In this document: positions 25,069-34,698 of the stretch, piece by piece
Layout: each line of letters opens with the position of its first letter
How positions within the stretch are numbered: the first letter of the stretch is position 1
The notes under the pieces: model-generated
What the model saw: the letters and a program-made list of their open reading frames with translations, nothing else
Databases searched by the model: none
What the model was told of the DNA's origin: nothing
Program-made: the position numbers and the translations under genes
Assembly (NCBI RefSeq): GCF_000429425.1
Contig: NZ_AUBV01000006.1
Span: 1 to 64,000 of the forward strand
DNA length: 64,000 nucleotides
From: Algoriphagus mannitolivorans DSM 15301
GTDB taxonomy: Bacteria > Bacteroidota > Bacteroidia > Cytophagales > Cyclobacteriaceae
Direction of reading: 5' to 3'

Positions 25069-26609
25069 GGCCAGTAGGTGATAAAGGTGGTGGAGTTTTT
25101 CCCGGTTTCCAGTTCGATCTTGCCTTCGTGCTTTTCTAGGATCTTTTTGACATAATAGAGCCCTATTCCAAAACCTTTGACATCGTGCACATCCCCTTTT
25201 GGAATTCTGAAGAATTGTTCAAAAACGCGTTCTTTTTGCTCCGAAGGGATATTCCCCCCATTGTCATAAATTCGGATTTTGTTCATTCCATTTTGATCCA
25301 GGCAGATTCGGATTTCATTTCCTCCGTACTTCACTGCATTATCCAGAAGGTTTGAAAGTGCATTTTCGAAGTGAAAGGGGTCGGCGTGAATGGCTTTAAG
25401 TTGAGCCGGAAGAATCAAATCGATTTTCTTTTCAGGACTCAAGGTCTGGAATTTCTGGACGAGTTGTCGAAGAAGCGGTTCAAGGTTAATCGATTCTTTT
25501 TTTAAGGTCAACTGGTCAGTATCCAAGGTGGCTGTTTCCAAAAGCTTCTCCACCATTAGGTTGAGTTTATGCATCTGGGACTTCGAAATGCCCAAATATC
25601 TCGAAGTCTTCTGAGGATCATTTCCCGGATTAAACTGCTCAATTCCTTCAATTGCCGAAAGGGTCGTGGCAATGGGGGTTTTGAATTCATGGGTAATATT
25701 GGAAATCAAATCCTGTTTGATTTCTGCAATTTCCTTTTGGTTTTTGATGGTTTGGTAGAGGTAGAAAAAGGCAAATCCGATGATTCCCAGAAATAGGAAT
25801 GAAACCAGAACCTCAATAGCTCCCCGCCTGAGGATCGTGGAGGCGGTATTTTCAAAGTACATGACCAGGCTCTGTCCAGCGGGCAGAAAGGTGGATCGGG
25901 AGGCCGTCTGAAAAGGCATTTTCGGATTAGCTGCCATCCTGATGCTGTCCTGATCTTTTTTTCCGGTGAGGTGAATCAGCCTATAGTCGATGCTGATATC
26001 TCGCCTAGTCAATTCCTCAAAGAGAAACTGGTTTATCTTTTCAAAATCTAAACTGTCGCGGGTAATGGAGATGATGATTTTACTCGTCAAAAACTTAAGC
26101 TGATTGATGCTGTCGGCCTGATTTCGGCCAAAGAAGATGTTGAGATCGTTTTTTCGGTCCACCGCAATTCTCCTCGAAGAATCTACAATGACTAGATTGG
26201 AATTGGTGTCGCTTTTGATTTCTGACCAGAATAGGGAGTCAAACCCACCTTTTTCTCCTTTTTCCAGTGCTTGAAAAATTTTATGGCTTCCTGAAACTCT
26301 TTCCAAAAAGTCGGATGCACTATCCACGGAATTAATTCTTACTCGGGTGATTTGAGCTCGAGAAGATACGCTGTCCGGGATTTTAAAAGGCTCTGAAGCC
26401 TTGAAATCGGTGAAGGTCACCACATCCGTTCTGGCGAGTTCGGCATAATAGTTTTCCAATGCATTGTCCAGACTTTCCTGAATATCATTGGTAACTTGAC
26501 TTTGAATGATTTCAAACTGGTTGAGCATTCTCCAAGATTGGACTCCGATCGCCACTACGAGAGTTGCTCCGATTAAAATCCCTATCCTTTTGAACTCCAG
26601 TTTTTTCAT
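25065..26609 (-). CDS. membrane sensor histidine kinase
   Basis: 514 residues. One membrane segment near residues 9-25, a periplasmic sensing domain of about 230 residues, and a second segment (VLVSFLFLGIIGFAFFYLYQ, about 265-285). There is no HAMP domain. HisKA has NITHEFKTPIATTLSAIEGI with the His; the ATPase domain has NALSNLLDNAVKYG, IYDNGGNIPSEQ and GFGIGLYYVKKIL. It resembles the RprX type of Bacteroidota kinase. It is the cognate kinase of the overlapping regulator and is divergent from the GLPGLI gene. Signal unknown. Confidence 0.92.
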   Translation of the reverse strand: MKKLEFKRIGILIGATLVVAIGVQSWRMLNQFEIIQSQVTNDIQESLDNALENYYAELARTDVVTFTDFKASEPFKIPDSVSSRAQITRVRINSVDSASDFLERVSGSHKIFQALEKGEKGGFDSLFWSEIKSDTNSNLVIVDSSRRIAVDRKNDLNIFFGRNQADSINQLKFLTSKIIISITRDSLDFEKINQFLFEELTRRDISIDYRLIHLTGKKDQDSIRMAANPKMPFQTASRSTFLPAGQSLVMYFENTASTILRRGAIEVLVSFLFLGIIGFAFFYLYQTIKNQKEIAEIKQDLISNITHEFKTPIATTLSAIEGIEQFNPGNDPQKTSRYLGISKSQMHKLNLMVEKLLETATLDTDQLTLKKESINLEPLLRQLVQKFQTLSPEKKIDLILPAQLKAIHADPFHFENALSNLLDNAVKYGGNEIRICLDQNGMNKIRIYDNGGNIPSEQKERVFEQFFRIPKGDVHDVKGFGIGLYYVKKILEKHEGKIELETGKNSTTFITYWP

Positions 26610-26724
26610 GAGAGAGTATTTTCTATAAGCTCGTACTTGAAGGGTATAGTCTAGCTGACCGAAATATCTACCTTCGAGTTCACGATGCTAAATTACAGGC
26701 AATTACATAGGGATAAAACTCAGC

Positions 26725-26749
26725 TTAACACTCGTTAACACTGCTTAAC
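26725..26749. promoter_or_regulatory. three TTAAC direct repeats at 10-bp spacing, candidate OmpR-family site
   Basis: TTAAC occurs at 26725, 26735 and 26745, exactly one helical turn apart, 52 bp before the GLPGLI start and about 116 bp from the divergent kinase start. Phased direct repeats with 10-11 bp period are the usual binding arrangement of OmpR/PhoB-family regulators. The adjacent kinase-regulator pair is the obvious candidate. Confidence 0.6.
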
Positions 26750-26800
26750 TCAGAGTTTTTGATCCTTGATGTTGATTTGTAAGGTAAATCCAAAAATGCT

Positions 26801-27640
26801 ATGAAAACGAAAAATGTACTCTTGGCTGTGTTGCTCTTTTGGGGAGCAACTTTCAGCGAATCCCTAGCCCAAGGAATCACTGGAAGGGCTTATTATAAAT
26901 CATCTTCATCTTTCAGGTTTGAATTGGATTCTTCCAGAATGGCTCCTGAGCAGATGGCAGAGATCAAAGCCCAGCTCAAAAAGCAGATGGAAAGAGAATA
27001 TGTCCTTTCATTCAATCCTATCGAATCCAATTGGAAGCAAGTAGAAAGTCTGGGTGGAGGACCAGCCACCGCATCTTCCGGAGGCATGCAGATTGTGATC
27101 AATGACGGAAGTGCTGACCGGGTTTTGTATAAAAACATCGCCGAGCAATCTTACGAGCAGGAGCAGGAGATCATGGGAAAAGAATTCCTGATCAAAGACA
27201 GTCTAGAGCCTGCTGAATGGGAACTCACCGGAGAAACCAAGAAAATCGGCAACTATACTGCCCAAAAAGCTACCTATTCCAGAATCGTGGATTCCCAACG
27301 ATTTTCAACTGGGATGACCGAAATGGAAAATGTCAAAGATACCATCCAAGTGACGGCTTGGTTTACCCCTGAAATTCCTGTTCCCCATGGTCCTGAAAAC
27401 TTCTTTGGTTTGCCGGGATTGATTTTGGAATTGCAAAGCAGCGGACGAACGCTTATCTGCGAAAAGATCGAATTGAATCCTAAAAATGACCCCGTTGCAA
27501 TCGTCAGACCCAAGCGGGGAAAGTCAGTCAGTCGGGAGGAATTCCGTGCCATGCAGGAGGAAAGCATGAAGCAAATGATGAACCGCTACCAAGGCAAACC
27601 TGGAGAAGGAAATCAGTTTACGATACGGATAGGGAACTGA
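26801..27640 (+). CDS. GLPGLI family protein
   Basis: 279 residues with a signal peptide (VLLAVLLFWGATFSESLAQ). The family signature GLPGLILEL occurs near residue 205, preceded by VTAWFTPEIPVPHGPENF. These secreted Bacteroidota proteins are of unknown role and are typically encoded next to a large outer membrane barrel, as here. Early coding sequence contains a helical stretch rich in Gln and Met. Likely controlled by the divergent two-component system. Confidence 0.92.
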   Translation: MKTKNVLLAVLLFWGATFSESLAQGITGRAYYKSSSSFRFELDSSRMAPEQMAEIKAQLKKQMEREYVLSFNPIESNWKQVESLGGGPATASSGGMQIVINDGSADRVLYKNIAEQSYEQEQEIMGKEFLIKDSLEPAEWELTGETKKIGNYTAQKATYSRIVDSQRFSTGMTEMENVKDTIQVTAWFTPEIPVPHGPENFFGLPGLILELQSSGRTLICEKIELNPKNDPVAIVRPKRGKSVSREEFRAMQEESMKQMMNRYQGKPGEGNQFTIRIGN

Positions 27641-27751
27641 ATTTAGAGGCAAGAAGCTAGAGACAAGACTTTAGACACAAGTAGCTGTATTCGTTGCTTT
27701 CTCGAGGGAAAATTTCAGCTTTCTCACTTCAAATTTCATACTTAACCAGCT

Positions 27752-30427
27752 ATGCTTTTTTCAAAAAGACTGATCCTTCTTGCCTTTTTCTTTGGCTTTG
27801 CTTTTTCGGCCTTCGGCCAAAGTAAACCCCTCATCGGGCAGGTTCTGGATTCTCTGAATCGGCCCATTCCCTATGCCAATATTGTAGCAATCAACCAAAG
27901 CACCCAGAAGATCGGGGGCTTTGGAATTTCCAATGAGGAGGGAAGGTTCAAAATCACCCTAAACCCCGGCGCTGAATATCTACTCAGAGTTTCTTTTGTG
28001 GGTTTTAGGCAATTTGAAATGCTCATCAAAGAATGGGATTCCGAAACTCCCATGCTGGTGGTACTAGAGCAATCCGATACCGAATTGGGATTGGTGGAGG
28101 TCGTTTCGGAGCTGCCCGTTACCATGAAAGGCGACACCCTGACCTACAAAACCGATGCATTTACCACCGGAACAGAGCGGAAGCTACAAGATGTCCTGGA
28201 AAAGCTGCCGGGCTTCCAAGTGGATGAAAATGGAGAAGTGAAAGTTCAGGGGAAAAAGGTGGACAAAGTCTTGGTGGACGGAAAGACTTTTTTCGACGGT
28301 GATACCAAATTGGCGACTAGAAATCTCCCAGCCAATGCGGTTGACCGGGTGCAGGTGCTGAAAAATTTCAATGAAATTGCCCCTGTCCGGGGACTGGACA
28401 ATGACGAGACCTTAGCCTTGAATATCCAGCTGAAGGAGGGGAAGAAAAACATGGTTTTTGGGGATTTGACTGCCGGAGCTGGGCCTCAGCAGCGATACCT
28501 TGCTCATGCAAATGCCTTCTATTACGCACCCAAGTTAAATATCAACCTAATCGGTGGCTCTAACAACGTGGGAGAACAGACCTTTACATTGCAGGATTAT
28601 TTTCGCTTTAGTGGAGGAATGGCCGGTCTGGGAGGGAGGTCAGGTTCAAGAGTTCAGTATAATCCGGATGATTTGGGGATTCCCATGGCCAGTCGAACCA
28701 ATGCCTTTGATCTACAAACGACCCTAGGGGCATTGAACCTGAATTTTACTCCCAGCAAAAAATGGAGACATACCGGATTCCTGATCGCTTCCAGTTCGGA
28801 CAATCAATTGGGTAGCAATTCTTTGAGGACTTATCTGAATTCCGGGGAAAATACCCAAGAGACTTTGAATTCTACCAGCCAAGTGGAGAATAAATCCGGC
28901 TTGGCCAAATATGCACTTACCTATACACCCAAGGAGGAAACGTATCTGAAATACAGCTTTTTTGGGAAGCTTTCTGAGATTCAAAACAGTAACCTTCTCA
29001 ATTCAAGATTCGGGGATTTGGATCAAAATATTGAAGCTTTTAATTCCCGAAGCCCATACAGCTTGCAGCAAAGGCTGGATTACTATCATGCTCCCAGCGC
29101 GAGGCACGTTTTTTCCTCAGAGGTTAACTGGGAGAAGAAATTCACGGATCCTTTGTATGAATTGGCCACTAACCGAAAGCCGCTACTAGGGTTATATCCG
29201 GTCATGGATGCGGATGCCTACAGGTTTTTGCAAAATCAGGAAATCCATTCCCAAACCTTGGAAGGCGCCCTGAATTACTACTATATCCTCAATCCGACCA
29301 ACCACTTAAACTGGACTTTGGGCTATCAAAATCTCTCCCAAAACCTTTTGGGAAGGCTGAGTCAGGAAGGTTCCTCAGAAGAGTTTGAGGATTTTGACAA
29401 TGACAATGAATTTGGATTTCAAGATGCCTACATGGGTATGACTTGGAAGACCAAATGGGGAAAATGGATCTTCAGTCCTTCGGCTTACCTACACCGATAT
29501 ACCTGGAAAGACCAACAGTTGGGTGATGAAAATACCTGGCAAAAAAACTTGGCTTTACCAGGCCTTTATGCCAAATGGAATATCAAATCGAACAAATCCC
29601 TAACGTACCGATTCCAAACTGAGGCAAATTTCATGGACATCCAAAAGCTGGCTCAGGGACTTGTATTGCAGGACTACAATGCGGTTTTTCAAGGTAATCG
29701 AATGTTGGACAATGGAGTTTTTGCCAACCACTCTCTGAATTACAATCATTTTGACATGTTCTCAGGTTTGACGCTTTTCGGGAATATGAATTACCAAAGA
29801 AAGCGGAATGAAATCACGACAACCACAGACTTCTCCGGAATTAATAGGCTCTTGACATTGATGAATGTAGAACCAGTGAATGAATCCCTAAACGGTGATT
29901 TGCGTCTGGATAAAGCTTTCAACAAAATGAAGTTTGAACTGGGCGGGAGATGGAATGCATTTAAAACCAACCTGTTTCTGGATGAATTGCCTACCCAAAA
30001 CCGTCAGTTTTCCCAGACCTACGACACCAAGTTGACCACGACCTTTTTCAAGGTTTTGGAAGTGGATTTCGTATATTCTTTTTCTGCCAACCGCTACAAT
30101 TCCGGCAATGCCCAAAATACCTTCACCACGCATAGCCCCAAGCTGGATATCGACTTGGATATTTTCAAAGGGCTAAAGCTGAAAGCTGATTATACCTACA
30201 ACACCTATCTCAATCAGGCCACTGCCACCCAGAGTGATTTTGATTTTCTGAATGCATTCCTGATTTATCAGGGAAAGAAAAGTCCTTGGGAATTTAAATT
30301 GTCTGTTTGGAATATTCTGGATACCCGAGCCATCCGAAGAGACAGCTTCTCCGAAAACCTGATCAGTACTTTCTCCTATTTGGTCCAGCCAAGGTATGGA
30401 TTGCTGACAGTGAAGTATGATTTGTAA
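27752..30427 (+). CDS. large outer membrane barrel with carboxypeptidase-like regulatory domain
   Basis: 891 residues with a signal peptide ending at SAFGQ. Residues about 25-110 form a CarboxypepD_reg-like fold (IPYANIVAINQSTQ, LLRVSFVGFRQFEMLI). A plug-like region follows (KLQDVLEKLPGFQVDENGEV, KVDKVLVDGKTFFDGD), then a long beta-barrel ending in YLVQPRYGLLTVKYDL. This is the TonB-dependent-receptor-like OMP_b-brl_3 architecture. It has no TonB box that I can identify. It pairs with the GLPGLI protein in one unit; the cargo is unknown. Confidence 0.9.
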   Translation: MLFSKRLILLAFFFGFAFSAFGQSKPLIGQVLDSLNRPIPYANIVAINQSTQKIGGFGISNEEGRFKITLNPGAEYLLRVSFVGFRQFEMLIKEWDSETPMLVVLEQSDTELGLVEVVSELPVTMKGDTLTYKTDAFTTGTERKLQDVLEKLPGFQVDENGEVKVQGKKVDKVLVDGKTFFDGDTKLATRNLPANAVDRVQVLKNFNEIAPVRGLDNDETLALNIQLKEGKKNMVFGDLTAGAGPQQRYLAHANAFYYAPKLNINLIGGSNNVGEQTFTLQDYFRFSGGMAGLGGRSGSRVQYNPDDLGIPMASRTNAFDLQTTLGALNLNFTPSKKWRHTGFLIASSSDNQLGSNSLRTYLNSGENTQETLNSTSQVENKSGLAKYALTYTPKEETYLKYSFFGKLSEIQNSNLLNSRFGDLDQNIEAFNSRSPYSLQQRLDYYHAPSARHVFSSEVNWEKKFTDPLYELATNRKPLLGLYPVMDADAYRFLQNQEIHSQTLEGALNYYYILNPTNHLNWTLGYQNLSQNLLGRLSQEGSSEEFEDFDNDNEFGFQDAYMGMTWKTKWGKWIFSPSAYLHRYTWKDQQLGDENTWQKNLALPGLYAKWNIKSNKSLTYRFQTEANFMDIQKLAQGLVLQDYNAVFQGNRMLDNGVFANHSLNYNHFDMFSGLTLFGNMNYQRKRNEITTTTDFSGINRLLTLMNVEPVNESLNGDLRLDKAFNKMKFELGGRWNAFKTNLFLDELPTQNRQFSQTYDTKLTTTFFKVLEVDFVYSFSANRYNSGNAQNTFTTHSPKLDIDLDIFKGLKLKADYTYNTYLNQATATQSDFDFLNAFLIYQGKKSPWEFKLSVWNILDTRAIRRDSFSENLISTFSYLVQPRYGLLTVKYDL

Positions 30428-30443
30428 ATGGAATTGACTCCTT

Positions 30444-30495
30444 GAAGAATCTGTGAGAATCTGTGGTGAAATCAGTGAAAATCTGCGGGAAACAA
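30444..30495. repeat. AATCTGTG-type direct repeats
   Basis: GAATCTGTGAGAATCTGTGG and AAATCAGTGAAAATCTGCGG are short degenerate direct repeats between convergent genes. Such segments are common in intergenic DNA of several phyla. Confidence 0.45.
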
Positions 30496-30505
30496 TATCT
30501 TGGAA

Positions 30506-31933
30506 TTACACCTTTTGGAGTAAATCATACGCCACTTTCCCATGCCCATCCGGGGTGGTATAGAATGGCCTTTTTTCGATCTCATAATTCAGGTCGGGCG
30601 GGATGCCCAAGGCATGGTAGATCGTCTGATGAATGCTGTCGATTTTGATCGGATTTTCGATCGTTTTGCAGGGTCTTTCATCAGCCGTTTTGCCAAATAA
30701 ATGGCCCCGCTTAATTCCTCCCCCAAACATCAGCATGGAGCAGCCATCCGTGAAATGCCGGTGCATGCCGTAATTTTTCAAGTCCTCCACGATATCCGGA
30801 ACTTCCACCTGATCTTTGACTTTGAGGTCTGGCCGGCCTTCTGTCAGCATATCCCGACTGAATTCACTGGCGACAATCACCAAAGTTCGATCTAGCTTTC
30901 CGCTTTGATCCAGGTCCTTGATCAATTGGGCAATGGGAGCATCGATCAGGTTCTTCATGTCTTTGAGCCGAGTGTGCCCGTTGTCATGCGTATCCCAACC
31001 CATGAAGGGTTCATATTCTGTGGTGACCGTAATGTATCGAGCACCTTGGTCCACCAACCTTCTCGCTAGGAGACAGCCCAAGCCAAATTTCCCGGTATTG
31101 TAGCGATCATAGTTTTCTTTGGGTTCTTGGCTTAGGTCAAAAGCTTTCGCCTCGGGGGAATTGAGCAGGATATAGGCCTGTTCCATGGATTGGCGAAGGG
31201 ATTCCTTTTGGTAATCAGAGCCGAATTCCCCCATGGGTCCTGCACTGATGAGGTCCTTGTAGAGTTGATTTCTGGATTCAAATCTTTTGGTGTCCATTCC
31301 TACCGGGGGGCGCACAGCTTCCAGCCCTGATGTGGGATCCGGAATCAAGAAGGGGCCATATTCCGAACCCAAAAATCCTGCAGAATGAAAGGCTTTCAAT
31401 TCTTCCCCTTCTCCTACAGTAAATCGCTGACCGATATTGATGAAGGGTGGAATTACCGGGTTGAGGGCTCCTTTTTCCTTGGCAATCCAACTTCCCAAAT
31501 GGGGTACGATCACCGATTGTGGAGGCTCATAGCAGGTATGAAAATGATACTGATGGCGTGTATGCAGGATATGTCCCAAATCCGCCGCTTGATACGATCG
31601 GATCAAAGTGCCTTTATCCATCACAGAGGCGATGTTTTCCAGTCCTTCCGAAAAGAAAATTCCATCCAGCTTGGTAGGAATGGAGGGGAAAGTGCTGAGA
31701 ATTTCCTTGGCTTCCATTCCTTTCCGGAAAGGGGTGTATGGTTTGGGGTCAAAAGTTTCCGTGTGTGCCATTCCTCCGGCCATAAAAAGCAAAATCACCG
31801 AGTCAGCAGTGGTTGGGATTTTGCTTTCGCAGGAGGAAAGCAAACCTACCAAAGGAGCTCCCATGCCCATGGTTGTGAGAGCTGCAGCACTGGTTTTCTT
31901 CAGGAAGTCGCGTCGGGTGTGGAGGGTTTTCAT
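30506..31933 (-). CDS. DUF1501 domain-containing protein
   Basis: 475 residues. A Tat-type signal (HTRRDFLKKTSAAALTTMGM) is followed by a possible lipobox (LLSSC). The sulfatase-like DUF1501 fold is seen in DSVILLFMAGGMAHTETFDP, SFNPK-like region replaced by YTPFRKGMEAKE, then TTEYEPFMGWDTHDNG and VIVASEFSRD. Genes of this family are normally paired with PSD1-type cytochrome genes, as here with the gene at 32100-34547 upstream on the same strand. Biochemical activity is unknown, though the fold suggests hydrolysis of sulfate or phosphate esters. Confidence 0.92.
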   Translation of the reverse strand: MKTLHTRRDFLKKTSAAALTTMGMGAPLVGLLSSCESKIPTTADSVILLFMAGGMAHTETFDPKPYTPFRKGMEAKEILSTFPSIPTKLDGIFFSEGLENIASVMDKGTLIRSYQAADLGHILHTRHQYHFHTCYEPPQSVIVPHLGSWIAKEKGALNPVIPPFINIGQRFTVGEGEELKAFHSAGFLGSEYGPFLIPDPTSGLEAVRPPVGMDTKRFESRNQLYKDLISAGPMGEFGSDYQKESLRQSMEQAYILLNSPEAKAFDLSQEPKENYDRYNTGKFGLGCLLARRLVDQGARYITVTTEYEPFMGWDTHDNGHTRLKDMKNLIDAPIAQLIKDLDQSGKLDRTLVIVASEFSRDMLTEGRPDLKVKDQVEVPDIVEDLKNYGMHRHFTDGCSMLMFGGGIKRGHLFGKTADERPCKTIENPIKIDSIHQTIYHALGIPPDLNYEIEKRPFYTTPDGHGKVAYDLLQKV

Positions 31934-31952
31934 GGCTTTTTAGGTTAGTTCC

Positions 31953-32076
31953 GGTGTGTGGTGACACACACCTGGGCGAGTGAGGTATTTCATAGCTAAT
32001 GATTATAGTTTCGGTGTGTGGTGACACACACCGGGGCGGATTTTGTCAGGGATAGTTTCAGTGTGTGAGGACACAC
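31953..32076. repeat. three tandem hairpins between the PSD1 and DUF1501 genes
   Basis: GGTGTGTG-GTGA-CACACACC occurs at 31953-31972 and again at 32013-32032, and a shorter GTGTGT-GAGG-ACACAC at 32061-32076. Each is followed by a GGGCGAG-like tail. They lie in the transcribed gap and might tune downstream expression or be REP elements. Confidence 0.75.
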
Positions 32077-32099
32077 CAGAGCGAGTTGAGGCATTTTTT

Positions 32100-34547
32100 T
32101 CAGTAAATCAATTGGAATTCAGGTAACAAGAAAATAGCCCAAAGTAAATCCTGCACAGCTTCAGGACTTGGTTTGGGACCAAGGGCTTTTGTGGCAATTT
32201 CCAGTTCTTTGGTACTGGGTTTTCGAAGTAAGGCTTTGGCATACAGGTTTTCCGTAAGGATCGCTGGGTCTGGAAAGGTAGAGGCCCATTTTTCTCCACC
32301 TTTGACTAAAGATCGATTGAGCTTTTCTCCATTGCTGAGTTCCAGTGCCTGTAGCAGGCTGGCTTGAGAGTCCCGGCTGGTAGAGACAATTTCCCGATTC
32401 GGCCTTCCCAGGGCTTTCAGAAAACCGTTATTGGCCACCAGAGAAGCTCTGGCAAATCCCAAAGATTGCTGAGCTTCTGGAATCAGTTGGTAGGGGCGAA
32501 ATTTGACTTCTACTGAGTCAAAAAGAGGGGAAGAGAGATTCCCCACTGCATCCGCAAATTGTTCGGCCGTGATTCTCCTTTGGACGACTCCCTGGAATCG
32601 ATAATTTTCTGCCAAAAGCATATCCGGACTTTTTACCGCAATAGAAGCACTTTGATAGATTCTGGAGTTGGCTATCTGGGCAATCAAGCGCTTCAGATCA
32701 TAGCCGTTTTCCACAAAATCCACCGCCAGCCAATCCAATAAATCCTGGCTCCAGGGTTCATTGTCCATTTCGTCCACGGGCTCCACAATTCCTCTGCCCA
32801 TCATCTGTTTCCAGATTCTGTTGACAATAGTACGATAAAGCCTTCCATTAGCCGGTTGGACGAGCCGATCTGCCAATTGCCGAAGTTTCTCGGCTTTGGT
32901 AGCCAAACTGTCGATTTCGCCTAATTCCTCCCACAAGATTTTGGTCTTAGCCATGACTCCAGTGGGCTGCTCGCAACGACTTACTTCCAGGGTTGAGTCG
33001 GCGAAAATATTGGCAAAAGCATAAGACTGCTCCAGTTTCCAATCGCTGATAAAGCTGTCATGGCAAGAGGCACATTTGAGGTTTAAGCCCAAAATCACCT
33101 GTCCCACATTCTGCGCAGCTTGCATTTCGGTCCTTTGGGAGGCATTGACGGTCCCTCTCCAACGGATTCCTTCGATAAAACCTTTGGATTTTTCGGTGGG
33201 ATTGAGGAGCTCCCTGACAAATTGGTCATAGGGTTTATTCTCCCGAATGGAGGTGTATAGCCAATCGGTAATCGCAAATCTTCCTCGCGTGATATAGCCA
33301 GTGCCGGTGTAGTCATTTCTCAGTGCATCATTCCAAAAGGTCAGCCAATGCTGCGCGAAATCATCTTTTCTGTCTAATAGTTTTTCGATCCAAAATGCTC
33401 GCTTTTGGGGATTGGGATCTGCTTCAAATGCAGCCAATTCTTCAGGAGCGGGTAGTATGCCTATCAGGTCGAGATAGACTCTTCTTAGAAAGGTTCGATC
33501 ATCAATAGTCTTGCCCCAGGATAGTTGGTTTTCCGAAAAATAGAGATCCACCCATCGGTCAATGGGGTTTTCGAGTCCCGGTTTTGGTCTGGGCAAGGAA
33601 GGTTTTCGGGGAGCCAAGGCTGCCACCCGATATACAGACTGTTGAGCAACTCCGTCCGGCCAAGGGGCACCTTTTTCGATCCAAAGGCTGAGCAATTGGA
33701 TTTCTTCTTTGCTCAGTAATTTGCCTTTTTCGGGCATCACGTCCTTGTGGTTTTTGGAGAGGGAAATGCGATGGATCAATTCACTTTGAGCGGGATCTCC
33801 CGGAATGATGATGGGGCCGTTTTCTCCTCCAGCAAAAACAAATTCCTTTTCATCCAAGCGCAGCTTTCCTTCGATTTTGGCTCCGGAGTGGCATTTGTAG
33901 CAGTTATGGGCAAAAATAGACCGGACATTGGAGGCCAATAAGATCTCTTTGTCCAGAGAAAGCTCTTGGGTAAAATTGGCCAAATCCACGGAAAGGGAAG
34001 GAATATCCTGCTGGGCAGATTGAAATGGCAAAACCTCGGTGAGATAATCCTCACCGTGAGTCAGGGAAGCCCCAAAATGCCCGGCGGCACCGATTCCGAT
34101 TCCAGTGAGAAAGAGAAAAAATCGGAAGGTTTTGATTCGGGTTGGAGTTGCCTTGACATCGATTTGGCGCAGGAGAATCAACAAACCAACCGCAAGAAAA
34201 GCACTGACTATTCCCAGAATCCGGTGGAGGTCCAAGGAGGCTCCGGAGATGCCTTCATTTTCGACGAGTAGCCATCCCATTCCAGCAGAAAGGACAGCCG
34301 AAACTGCTCCCAAAAGGACTAAAAAACGAATTCCTGATCGGAAGGAATGCCGAAAATTACCAATGGTAAACAATTCCATCACAGCAGCAACCAGCACAAG
34401 TGCAATCGGAAAGTGAACCAGCATAGGATGAAGTCGCCCGAAAAGCTGACTTAGCCAAAAACCACCGTCCATGAGTAAAAAATCCACTCTGAGAGTGGGG
34501 TAAAATAGGTCGAAAGTGGATGGATAAGTCAGCAAAGAAGAAATCAT
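32100..34547 (-). CDS. PSD1-type cytochrome c protein with DUF1549 and DUF1553
   Basis: 815 residues. The first 165 residues hold about four membrane segments (LFGRLHPMLVHFPIALVLVA onward). A cytochrome motif CYKCH lies near residue 217 with DVMPEKGKLL supplying a ligand. DUF1549 starts at WVDLYFSENQLSWGK (about 340) and includes RRVYLDLIGILPAPEEL; a CASCH motif near 500 is at its end. DUF1553 covers the C-terminus (RTIVNRIWKQMMGRGIVEP). The architecture is that of planctomycete-style surface or periplasmic oxidoreductases. An alternative start is ATG 34472, right before DGGFWLSQLFGRLHP. Function unknown; paired with DUF1501. Confidence 0.92.
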   Translation of the reverse strand: MISSLLTYPSTFDLFYPTLRVDFLLMDGGFWLSQLFGRLHPMLVHFPIALVLVAAVMELFTIGNFRHSFRSGIRFLVLLGAVSAVLSAGMGWLLVENEGISGASLDLHRILGIVSAFLAVGLLILLRQIDVKATPTRIKTFRFFLFLTGIGIGAAGHFGASLTHGEDYLTEVLPFQSAQQDIPSLSVDLANFTQELSLDKEILLASNVRSIFAHNCYKCHSGAKIEGKLRLDEKEFVFAGGENGPIIIPGDPAQSELIHRISLSKNHKDVMPEKGKLLSKEEIQLLSLWIEKGAPWPDGVAQQSVYRVAALAPRKPSLPRPKPGLENPIDRWVDLYFSENQLSWGKTIDDRTFLRRVYLDLIGILPAPEELAAFEADPNPQKRAFWIEKLLDRKDDFAQHWLTFWNDALRNDYTGTGYITRGRFAITDWLYTSIRENKPYDQFVRELLNPTEKSKGFIEGIRWRGTVNASQRTEMQAAQNVGQVILGLNLKCASCHDSFISDWKLEQSYAFANIFADSTLEVSRCEQPTGVMAKTKILWEELGEIDSLATKAEKLRQLADRLVQPANGRLYRTIVNRIWKQMMGRGIVEPVDEMDNEPWSQDLLDWLAVDFVENGYDLKRLIAQIANSRIYQSASIAVKSPDMLLAENYRFQGVVQRRITAEQFADAVGNLSSPLFDSVEVKFRPYQLIPEAQQSLGFARASLVANNGFLKALGRPNREIVSTSRDSQASLLQALELSNGEKLNRSLVKGGEKWASTFPDPAILTENLYAKALLRKPSTKELEIATKALGPKPSPEAVQDLLWAIFLLPEFQLIY

Positions 34548-34698
34548 GGAATAAGATTAAGCTCGAAAAATATAAGGCTTTCGTGTCTAAAAACAGTCCT
34601 TTACTTGGTGAAAAAACTGGTTGCCAAACTTTTATTCTGAAGTCAAGTAGCAAAAGCCGGATTAATGCCGTCATCGTACTAACCAAATAAGAATCCAG

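Noticed and set aside
31953..32076. possible CRISPR-like array
   Set aside because: Only three hairpins with unequal spacing (60 and 48 bp), no uniform spacers and no cas genes.
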